Assembly: GCA_910588625.1 (NCBI GenBank) | Contig: CAJUQN010000073.1 | Span: 1 to 14,279, forward strand | DNA from: an uncultured Oscillospiraceae bacterium | Lineage (GTDB): Bacteria > Bacillota > Clostridia > Oscillospirales > Oscillospiraceae | Reading direction: 5' to 3' | DNA: 14,279 nt | Shown: positions 6,834-12,538 of the stretch, in pieces | Position numbering within the stretch: position 1 is the first letter of the stretch | Layout: every line of letters begins with the position of its first letter | Position numbers and translations under genes: made by a program | Notes under the pieces: model-generated | Seen by the model: the letters and a program-made list of their open reading frames with translations, nothing else | Database searches by the model: none | What the model was told of the DNA's origin: nothing

Positions 6834-7074
6834 TCATTTTGTGCGATCCGCCTCTGGCCGGAAATCCTCTCGCGCGGGGTCAAAGATATCCGGCAGCACT
6901 CCGCTCTCCAAGCAGGTGCAGCCATGGACCACCCCGTCCGTTTTCAGCAACGTATCCCCCTGCCCAAACCGGTTCTCCACACACATAAGCTGGCTGCTGT
7001 GCGCACCACCCGGCGGACTCGGCGGCGGTGAACTTGCCGGATACCACGCCGTAAATCACGATGATGATGGCCGC
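6834..7074 (-). pseudogene. Decayed 3' end of an unrecognised gene
   Basis: Two frames on the minus strand look like parts of one protein. The first (from 7074) reads AAIIIVIYGVVSGKFTAAES, hydrophobic then amphipathic. The second, a 50-residue open frame ending at 6834, reads MCVENRFGQGDTLLKTDGVV, then HGCTCLESGVLPDIFDP and an acidic tail. No ribosome site precedes that ATG. A shift near 7010 would join the two. The terminator 8 nt further on fits a former gene end. I cannot name the family. It could instead be chance coding-like sequence. Confidence 0.4.
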
Positions 7075-7123
7075 CTACCCGAGGATATGTCCGGGCAGTG
7101 AAACGCCTTTTTATATTTTTTGT

Positions 7124-8425
7124 TCAGTTTTCCGCCCGCTCGGGCTCCTTCAGCAGCTTGTCGATGGACACCAGCTTCACGCACAGTGTGAAGATCTCCA
7201 TCGCCGTGCGCAGATCCTCCTGGGAGGGATAGGTAGGCGCAATACGGATATTGCTGTCGTGGGGGTCCTTACCATAGGGATAGGTGGCGCCCGCACCGGT
7301 CATCACCACGCCCGCCTTTTTGGCTCTGGCTACGATCTCCTTGGCGCAGCCGTCCAGCGCGTCAAAGGAGATGAAATAGCCGCCCTTGGGCGTGGTCCAA
7401 GTGCCGATGCCCAAACCGCCCAGCCCACTCTCCAGGGTTCCGGTGACAATCTCGAACTTGGGCCGCAGGATGTCCGCATGGAGACGCATATGCTCGATGA
7501 GTCCATGGATGTTGCCAAAGAAACGCACATGGCGCAGCTGGTTCACCTTGTCGTGGCCGATAGTCTGGATCATCAGCTGCTTCTTGATGTCTTCCATATT
7601 ATTGGGGGATGTGGCAATGGCCGCCAGACCAGAGCCAGGGAAGCTGATCTTGGAGGTGGAGGCGAACTTATACACCAGATCCGGGTTCCCCGCCCGCTTG
7701 CACTCCGCCAAAATCTCGATCAGGTGGTCCTGGTCCCGGTCATAGAGGTGGTGGACACCGTAGGCATTATCCCAGTAGATACGGAAGTCCTTTGCCGCCG
7801 GCTTCAAACGGGCAAAGCGGCGGACCGTCTCGTCAGAATAGGAAATGCCCTGGGGGTTGGAGTACTTGGGCACACACCAAATGCCCTTGATGGCGTCATC
7901 AGAGGCCACCAGCTCCTCCACCACGTCCATATCCGGACCGGTGGGAGTCATGGGGACGTTGATCATCTCAATGCCGAAATACTCGGTGATGGCAAAGTGT
8001 CGGTCGTACCCCGGCACGGGGCACAGGAATTTCACCTTGTCCAGCTTGCACCAGGGGGTGCTGCCCATGACGCCGTGGGTCATGGACCGGGAAATGGTAT
8101 CGTACATCACGTTCAGACTGGAATTGCCATAAATAATGATGCTGTCGATGGGGTTTTCCATCATGTCCCCGATGAGCTCCTTGGCCTCCTTGATGCCGTC
8201 CAGCACGCCGTAGTTCCGGCAGTCGGTGCCGTCCTCGCAGGTCAAATCGTCCCCGCTGCCCAGCACGTCCATCATGCCCATGGACAAATCCAGCTGCTCA
8301 GTGCAGGGCTTGCCCCGGGCCATATTCAAATTCAGGCTCCGCCCCTGATACTCTTTATATTCCGCCTTCAACTGCGCCTTCAGACTTTTCAGCTCTTCTT
8401 GTGTCATCTCTGCGTATGGTTTCAT
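7124..8425 (-). CDS. aspartate aminotransferase, AspT-like (Asp_aminotransf family)
   Basis: This 433-residue PLP enzyme should interconvert aspartate plus 2-oxoglutarate with oxaloacetate plus glutamate. The PLP lysine is K259 in ASTSKISFPG. DNAYGVHHL (219-227) holds the Asp/Tyr that contact the cofactor, and R394 in NIRIAPTYP is the substrate-carboxylate Arg. The N-terminal segment LNLNMARGKP and the sequence NYGVLDGI are typical of the long MocR-like Asp aminotransferase group (AspT of Corynebacterium), not the classic AspC. The start at 8425 has a textbook ribosome site (GGAAAGGAGA) and a promoter 43 nt upstream. In-frame ATGs further up lie inside the promoter. It is a single-gene unit. 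Confidence 0.93.
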   Translation of the reverse strand: MKPYAEMTQEELKSLKAQLKAEYKEYQGRSLNLNMARGKPCTEQLDLSMGMMDVLGSGDDLTCEDGTDCRNYGVLDGIKEAKELIGDMMENPIDSIIIYGNSSLNVMYDTISRSMTHGVMGSTPWCKLDKVKFLCPVPGYDRHFAITEYFGIEMINVPMTPTGPDMDVVEELVASDDAIKGIWCVPKYSNPQGISYSDETVRRFARLKPAAKDFRIYWDNAYGVHHLYDRDQDHLIEILAECKRAGNPDLVYKFASTSKISFPGSGLAAIATSPNNMEDIKKQLMIQTIGHDKVNQLRHVRFFGNIHGLIEHMRLHADILRPKFEIVTGTLESGLGGLGIGTWTTPKGGYFISFDALDGCAKEIVARAKKAGVVMTGAGATYPYGKDPHDSNIRIAPTYPSQEDLRTAMEIFTLCVKLVSIDKLLKEPERAEN

Positions 8426-8467
8426 GTGGTTCTCCTTTCCGCTTGCGCTCTTGTTTGCCGCTCTTAA

Positions 8468-8496
8468 TTTATATCGCATTTTTTGCAATTTTGCAA
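8468..8496 (-). promoter_or_regulatory. Sigma-A promoter of the aspartate aminotransferase
   Basis: On the minus strand TTGCAA (8496-8491), a 17-nt spacer and TATAAA (8473-8468). Both boxes are good matches and the surrounding DNA is A+T-rich compared with the flanking genes. Confidence 0.75.
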
Positions 8497-8512
8497 GCGC
8501 TTTCTTGCAAAA
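8489..8512. promoter_or_regulatory. Candidate operator over the aminotransferase -35 box
   Basis: TTTTGCAAG (8489-8497) and CTTGCAAAA (8504-8512) form a perfect 9-bp inverted repeat with a 6-nt centre that covers the -35 box. A third TTGCAA copy lies in the promoter spacer (8483-8488). The layout suits a repressor dimer. Confidence 0.5.
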
Positions 8513-8526
8513 CCTCCATTTTCATG

Positions 8527-8558
8527 AAAAGGCCCCAGAGGAATGCTCCTCCGGGGCC
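8527..8558 (-). terminator. Terminator of the radical-SAM operon
   Basis: Arms at 8531-8542 and 8547-8558 give a 12-bp stem with one G-U wobble when read on the minus strand, a 4-nt loop (GCAT), then UUUU. It lies about 150 nt beyond the HemN-like stop codon; the stretch between carries only a second hairpin. Confidence 0.75.
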
Positions 8559-8671
8559 CCGGACTGGTTTATCTGACAAATAAAGCCTGTGGTCTATCCC
8601 CTTCTCAGGCGCGGGAGGCGTTGTCCCAGAAGGTATTGCCGGACGTCAGGCCCTTCTCCCTGTCCCACAGA

Positions 8672-8699
8672 GCGGCGTTCGGACCTCTCCGAGCGCCGC
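8672..8699 (-). other. Stable RNA hairpin right after the HemN-like gene
   Basis: GCGGCGCTCGGA and TCCGAACGCCGC (minus strand) pair over 12 bp with one G-U wobble and a GAGG loop, starting 7 nt after the UGA stop. No U-run follows, so it is not a standard terminator. It may protect the mRNA 3' end, or be a feature of an in-frame extension (see findings). Confidence 0.5.
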
Positions 8700-8706
8700 C
8701 GCATTT

Positions 8707-9957
8707 TCACAGCTCCATCCCCTCCGGGAACGCCTCCTGACGCAGGAGGCCCCACATCTTGTCAATATAAGCCAGCGTGTAGAAATTTTCGTAATAATGG
8801 TAGTAAAACGCACCCTTGAGCGTCATCTCGTACAGGCCGTTCCGCTCCGTAACGAGACCCAGACCCTTGGCAAGCCGAAGCTCCAGACCGTACATTCTTT
8901 TCAGGGGAACGCCGAAAAAGCGTTCAAACGCCCCGCTATCCACTTTGGTGCTGTAGCCGGTCCAGAACAGGTAATAAACCATCCTCTGCCGCAGCGTGAA
9001 GCGGAGGGTCAACGCCGTGGGCAGGTCGCCGCTGTCGATACGCTTGCAGTATTCGTCCACCGAAAAGGTGTTGATCTTGAACTGGTCCCTCAGCAAGGTA
9101 GTAGCCGAACAGCCGAACCCCAGGAAATTATCCCGGGTCATGGAGGAGTAGCTGGCGTTTTCACGGGAAAAAGTCCAGATGGAATCGCGTGTGCAGCCTT
9201 TGCCCAGACAGTACCGGGTGATCTGATCCAGCAAAGCCCGCTTCTCCCGCTTGCCCATGACTGGGACCCGGCTGGAGGTAAAGGAAAAGTCGATGAAGGG
9301 ATAGATCGCCACATGGTTCGCGCCGCTTTGAAAAGCGGTGTCGATATCTGAGCGCAGGTCCTGGAAAGTCTGGCCGGGCAGGGCAAAGATGAAGTCCATG
9401 GATACCGTCTCAAAAGGCACCTGGGCCAACGCCTGGGCCATGCGCTGGCGGTCCACGGCGGACCGGCCTAGGATGTGCTGATACTTTTTCTGGAAGGACT
9501 GGACTCCAATGCTCAGTTTGGTGACTCCAGCCTCCCGAAGGGCTTGCAAAACCGGGACCGTCACATTGTCCGGGTGGAGCTCCACCCCTATGCCCTGAGT
9601 GATGGTGAAGTATGCCTCCAGGGCGCTGACGATCTCCCCCAGCCGGTCTGCCGCCAGGGCGGGTGTACCGCCGCCGAAGTACAGACTGGTGACCCGCTTC
9701 TTTTCGGCGGACTGCCTCCCCACCATGTGTATCTCCCGGAGCAGGGCGTCCAGATAGCGTCCACACCGTTCCGGGGAGTAGACCTCCTTACAATAGGGGC
9801 AAAAGCCGCACAGCCGCGCACAAAAGGGAATGTGGACATAGAGCCCCAGTCCCTCACACGCTCCATAGGGCAGGACCTGGTCGTATTCGTTTCGGAAGAT
9901 AAAGGGCCGGACAGACCGGGTCAGCCACATCCGGGTCAAGTCGGTGATGATACTCAT
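8707..9957 (-). CDS. HemN/HemW-like radical SAM protein
   Basis: This 416-residue enzyme has the radical-SAM cluster motif C46-x3-C50-x2-C53 in HIPFCARLCGFCPYC, typical of the coproporphyrinogen-III-oxidase-like family, with an extra C56. YFGGGTPA (93-100) is the SAM-binding GGGTP motif, and SIGVQSF (149-155) and DFIFALPGQT (188-197) are further family blocks. The C-terminal part (about 310-400) resembles the HemN C-terminal winged region. Homologues include heme chaperones, methyltransferases and true oxidases, so the annotation 'coproporphyrinogen oxidase' would be unsafe. It starts 7 nt after the upstream radical-SAM gene, whose stop overlaps its ribosome site (TAGGAG), so the two enzymes are probably made together and may act on one substrate. 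Confidence 0.9.
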   Translation of the reverse strand: MSIITDLTRMWLTRSVRPFIFRNEYDQVLPYGACEGLGLYVHIPFCARLCGFCPYCKEVYSPERCGRYLDALLREIHMVGRQSAEKKRVTSLYFGGGTPALAADRLGEIVSALEAYFTITQGIGVELHPDNVTVPVLQALREAGVTKLSIGVQSFQKKYQHILGRSAVDRQRMAQALAQVPFETVSMDFIFALPGQTFQDLRSDIDTAFQSGANHVAIYPFIDFSFTSSRVPVMGKREKRALLDQITRYCLGKGCTRDSIWTFSRENASYSSMTRDNFLGFGCSATTLLRDQFKINTFSVDEYCKRIDSGDLPTALTLRFTLRQRMVYYLFWTGYSTKVDSGAFERFFGVPLKRMYGLELRLAKGLGLVTERNGLYEMTLKGAFYYHYYENFYTLAYIDKMWGLLRQEAFPEGMEL

Positions 9958-9964
9958 AGCGCTC

Positions 9965-10867
9965 CTAAATATATTTCGGGTAGGTTTTCAGCATTTCAAG
10001 GATCACCCGCACGTTCCCCCGAAACAGCAAGGTGTATTCCGCCACAAAGAAATAACCGCACCGCTCACATAGGCCGGGCACATCGACGCACCGCCCGCAG
10101 GTGCTGAGCCTCCCGTTTTCCATCACGACGCATTGGTGGCAGGGCGTGGGAAAGCTATTGTGAATGAGGGCGGAAAAGGCGCTCTTCAGGTTGAACACCG
10201 GCGCGCCTTGGTCCATCATCTGGGAGATGACATTGCAGCAAGCTGCTTTCTCCTCCTTGGATAGGGCTAGCTCCTGTGTATCCGGATAGGGCGTGTGGAA
10301 GTTGAAGGACACCGCCCGGACGTGCTCTGTGTCCCGGGCCGCCAGGCAGACATCCCGGATTGCGGCCTTGTTGATCTGGTTGACGGCCATATAAAAGCAG
10401 ATGTTATCTGACGGGGCCTGGCGGATGTTCTCGAAAATGAGGTCGTAGGTGTCCCCACGGATGGCGTTGTGCCGTTCCCGGTCGCCGTCCAAACTCAGCA
10501 GGATAAGATCCGCTTCGGGCAGTTCCAGAGGATAGGTGCCGTTTGTCACCACGTTGACGATGAGAAAGCCCATCTGTTTGGCCTCTACCACCAGATCACG
10601 AAGGTTTTTTCCGCTATCCGACCATAAAAAGGTCTCACCGCCGCAGAAGAACAGGATCCGCACACCCATGCCGTAAAGCTGAGCCATTTCCTCCCGGATT
10701 TGACCGTATGGGTAGACGACTGCGGCGATGTTGTTGACAGAGCAGTGCTTGCAATGAAGGTTACACTTGTCCGTTAGGATGATGGTTCCCAGAATGGGGT
10801 CCCTTTTTCGCAGCAAAATGGTACGCAGTCCAAACCGGGCAAAATATAAAAATGAGGACGCTTTCAT
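9965..10867 (-). CDS. radical SAM protein with C-terminal cysteine cluster (MoaA/SPASM-like)
   Basis: This 300-residue enzyme carries the 4Fe-4S motif C35-x3-C39-x2-C42 (TDKCNLHCKHC), the GGE motif in FFCGGETF (73-80), a VVTNGT strand (107-112) and LLSLDG (123-128). The C-terminus has six Cys (243, 246, 257, 260, 267, 270) arranged as three C-x2-C pairs, suggesting an auxiliary iron-sulfur cluster as in SPASM/twitch domains. The basic, hydrophobic N-terminus (FLYFARFGLRTILLRKRDP) is common in Firmicutes members. An AGAGAGGTG ribosome site precedes the start. It is the first gene of a two-gene operon with the HemN-like enzyme. No precursor peptide or other substrate gene is evident beside it, so its reaction is unknown. 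Confidence 0.9.
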   Translation of the reverse strand: MKASSFLYFARFGLRTILLRKRDPILGTIILTDKCNLHCKHCSVNNIAAVVYPYGQIREEMAQLYGMGVRILFFCGGETFLWSDSGKNLRDLVVEAKQMGFLIVNVVTNGTYPLELPEADLILLSLDGDRERHNAIRGDTYDLIFENIRQAPSDNICFYMAVNQINKAAIRDVCLAARDTEHVRAVSFNFHTPYPDTQELALSKEEKAACCNVISQMMDQGAPVFNLKSAFSALIHNSFPTPCHQCVVMENGRLSTCGRCVDVPGLCERCGYFFVAEYTLLFRGNVRVILEMLKTYPKYI

Positions 10868-10900
10868 GGGGCACCTCTCTTCTGTCCACGGAATAATACA

Positions 10901-10909
10901 ATTATAGCA
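10901..10909 (-). promoter_or_regulatory. Extended -10 promoter of the radical-SAM operon
   Basis: TGCTATAAT on the minus strand is a perfect -10 with the extended TG, 33 nt upstream of the start codon. No recognisable -35 lies at 16-18 nt, as is common for extended -10 promoters. Upstream to 11100 I see no further feature. Confidence 0.6.
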
Positions 10910-11100
10910 TCTTTTCTTTTATATGATTTGACCGATTGTCCCTCAAATCCAACCACTTATCCGGAAGCAGGCGCTTCTATCGTCTTCAGCCTGTCCTCTT
11001 TCCCCGGAATTGAACAACCCTACCCAATTTGAACAAGGTGAGCAAACTAAGCGGCATACGAGAGAACGTAGGAGCAAAATAATACCGGGCAAATCAATTT

Positions 11101-11895
11101 CTAAATCTCATAAATGTTGAGGGAGGCCTGTTCTACGAAAAGACCGCTCCCATAATTCAAAAGCAGGGAGAGGTCTGCGCAGGGCGCGGGGTGTACCTGC
11201 GGAAAAAGCATGGTGGAGTAATGCAGCGTCAGAGGTGTGCACCCCGAGCAATTTGCAGAAAAATAGAGGGGCAGAACCTCCTGAAACGCATCACAGGGCG
11301 CGAGCCTGACAAAGACGGCCCCCGCGCTGTCCCCGCAAGAAGGGCCGCGAACGTTGACGACGTAATCCAGCGCATAGGCTTTTTCGGGATTCAGGTTCAC
11401 CAGGGCAAAGTTTTCCTCGCTGAGGCAAATGTCGTTGCCCCGCTGTCCCTGGCGCTTCCAGGATAGCAGATAGCCGTTGTCCCAGGAGAACCCCTCGCAC
11501 CGGCTGGCCAGCCGGAGGGCACTTTTTTGGCCGCAGGATGGTTTGCCGCAGGGCGGCTCACAGGGATGGTCTGGAGGACAAGGCGGCTCCGGTGCGGGCT
11601 TGCGGCCGCTGGTCTCCAATGCTTTTTCCAGCTTTCCCTTCAGCAGCATCTGACTTTGCATCACGGTGTCCAGCAGAGCCGCCGCGCTCTGATTCACTGC
11701 CAGAATTTCCTGGGTGCTGGCACAGGGCTTGCGGCTCCCCGGGAGCGTACCCAAAATATATTGCAGTTTTTCGCCCTCAGCGTTAACGATGTGGCTGAGC
11801 GCTAGCTCCTCCATGGCAATGGAGGCTATGACCATCGTGAGCGCCTCATCTTTTGTCATATCGGCCCCGCAAGGGGGGAAAGAAGGCATAGACAT
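11101..11895 (-). CDS. exosporium/spore-surface-type protein with Cys-Pro-rich linker
   Basis: The head (1-95) of this 264-residue protein contains IASIAMEELALSHIVNAEGE and then KLQYILGTLPG, a helical N-terminal domain that precedes collagen-like repeats in clostridial and bacillar spore-surface proteins. Here, in place of Gly-X-Y repeats, residues 97-125 form a Pro/Cys-rich linker (PEPPCPPDHPCEPPCGKP). A C-terminal domain of about 135 residues follows, rich in beta-strand pattern and containing six Cys, and could be a jelly-roll comparable to BclA-type tips (inference). There is no signal peptide, as expected for mother-cell-made coat or exosporium proteins. The start has a GGAG/AGGA ribosome site. 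It is divergent from a truncated paralogue with 27 of 30 identical residues in the core. Role: probably spore surface; not certain. Confidence 0.8.
   Translation of the reverse strand: MSMPSFPPCGADMTKDEALTMVIASIAMEELALSHIVNAEGEKLQYILGTLPGSRKPCASTQEILAVNQSAAALLDTVMQSQMLLKGKLEKALETSGRKPAPEPPCPPDHPCEPPCGKPSCGQKSALRLASRCEGFSWDNGYLLSWKRQGQRGNDICLSEENFALVNLNPEKAYALDYVVNVRGPSCGDSAGAVFVRLAPCDAFQEVLPLYFSANCSGCTPLTLHYSTMLFPQVHPAPCADLSLLLNYGSGLFVEQASLNIYEI
11737..11826. repeat. Imperfect inverted repeat, copy 1 (with 12209-12298)
   Basis: The 90 nt encoding the conserved head core of the minus-strand paralogue mirror 12209-12298 of the plus-strand paralogue. They encode 30 residues, 27 identical, and share long identical DNA runs such as CCATGGAGGAGCT and CTCAGCCACAT. 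The repeat reflects gene duplication and inversion about the shared promoter region. Confidence 0.75.
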
Positions 11896-11961
11896 AGTTT
11901 CCTACTCCAATCAACACGCCGTTCCAAAACATTCCTATGGTGGCGGGAAGCGGCGGATGTA

Positions 11962-11979
11962 CGGCGCGGCTCCGCGCCG
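11962..11979. promoter_or_regulatory. GC-rich palindrome at the predicted 5' end of the minus-strand transcript
   Basis: CGGCGCGG and CCGCGCCG flank a 2-nt centre. If the CATAAAATA element just upstream (11994-11986) is the -10, transcription would begin at about 11979 and the RNA would start with this hairpin. It could stabilise the mRNA or bind a regulator such as a sporulation factor. Confidence 0.4.
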
Positions 11980-11985
11980 CCGGTC

Positions 11986-11994
11986 TATTTTATG
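11986..11994 (-). promoter_or_regulatory. Candidate mother-cell (sigma-E/K) -10 element for the minus-strand paralogue
   Basis: CATAAAATA on the minus strand matches the sigma-K -10 pattern CATANNNTA exactly. No AC-type -35 occurs at 16-17 nt, so support comes from the -10 and from position: 91 nt upstream of the start codon. Confidence 0.4.
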
Positions 11995-12030
11995 CGTCCG
12001 GCCCCCCGTTGGAGAACGTCGAAAGTCGGA

Positions 12031-12058
12031 ACCTGTCGGACCGCAAGCACATATGATA
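12031..12058 (+). promoter_or_regulatory. Sigma-K-type promoter of the plus-strand collagen-like gene
   Basis: ACC (12031-12033), exactly 16 nt, then CATATGATA (12050-12058) fits the Bacillus sigma-K consensus (AC, 16-17 nt, CATANNNTA). The transcript would start near 12065. Its leader carries a GGGCTGG/CCAGCCC hairpin (12076-12094) inside a GGCGCC/GGCGCC clamp (12064-12069 with 12108-12113), ahead of the AAAGGAG ribosome site. Confidence 0.55.
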
Positions 12059-12139
12059 TGCCAGGCGCCTGACCGGGGCTGGAACGCCCAGCCCGATGAG
12101 CGGCTCTGGCGCCATATGGAATGGAAAGGAGTTTTGTCC

Positions 12140-12508
12140 ATGTCTATGCCCAGCTTTCCCGTCGTGGATCCCCCCATCGACCGGGAAGACGCAGTCAATC
12201 AGATCCTGTCCTCCATCGCCATGGAGGAGCTGGGGCTCAGCCACATTTTGAACGCCGAGGGCGAGAAGCTCCAATATATCCTGGGCACTCTGCCCGGACT
12301 CAGCGGCCCCCCGGCCACTGTCAGCGATGTGCTGGCCGCCAACGAGAGCGTGCGCGGCCTGCTGGAGACCACCGTGCAGAACCAGCTCTTTCTAAGGGCT
12401 AAGATGCTGGGCGCACTGGAGGCATCCCAGATGCAAGGCGCCACCGGAGCCACAGGCCCCACGGGCCCCACAGGCCCCACTGCGCCGCTTATTTATGCAC
12501 AACAATAA
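12140..12508 (+). CDS. collagen-like spore-surface protein, truncated by an insertion
   Basis: This 122-residue protein has the same head as its divergent paralogue (MSMPSFP, then SSIAMEELGLSHILNAEGEK and LQYILGTLPG), followed by only five Gly-X-Y triplets (GAT GAT GPT GPT GPT, residues 100-114). It ends in an unrelated tail, APLIYAQQ. Related collagen-like proteins normally have a long repeat and a C-terminal domain. G+C drops sharply right after the fifth triplet, where mobile-element DNA begins, so the original 3' part is probably displaced. The ATG at 12140 follows AAAGGAG by 8 nt. Whether the shortened product is still made or functional is unknown. It may equally be called a gene fragment. 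Confidence 0.75.
   Translation: MSMPSFPVVDPPIDREDAVNQILSSIAMEELGLSHILNAEGEKLQYILGTLPGLSGPPATVSDVLAANESVRGLLETTVQNQLFLRAKMLGALEASQMQGATGATGPTGPTGPTAPLIYAQQ
12209..12298. repeat. Imperfect inverted repeat, copy 2 (with 11737-11826)
   Basis: This is the counterpart of the repeat in the minus-strand paralogue and encodes the 30-residue SSIAMEELGLSH to GTLPG core. The copies are about 380 bp apart and in opposite orientation, so inversion of the promoter region by recombination is conceivable, though divergence makes it inefficient. Confidence 0.7.
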
Positions 12509-12538
12509 CTTTTGCTTGGTGATAGGTGGTTAAGCCTG

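Noticed and set aside
7061..8467. Very long plus-strand open frame (about 468 codons) opposite the aspartate aminotransferase
   Set aside because: It is antisense to a gene with clear PLP-enzyme motifs, ribosome site and promoter. Its translation is rich in His, Gly, Val and Leu without family motifs, as expected of a mirrored GC-rich gene.
8594..8704. 36-codon Arg-rich ORF just after the HemN-like gene, considered as a precursor peptide for the radical-SAM pair
   Set aside because: There is no ribosome site, and nearly a third of residues are Arg because it translates the GC-rich hairpin. No Cys, Gly-rich core or leader pattern is present.
11000..11040. Near-direct repeat AATTGAACAA / AATTTGAACAA in the gap after the exosporium-type gene
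   Set aside because: It has only two short copies in A+T-rich DNA, with no link to a promoter or gene.
12446..12480. GGCCCCAC tandem repeats considered as a CRISPR or regulatory repeat
   Set aside because: They are in-frame Gly-Pro-Thr codons of the collagen-like gene, with no spacers.
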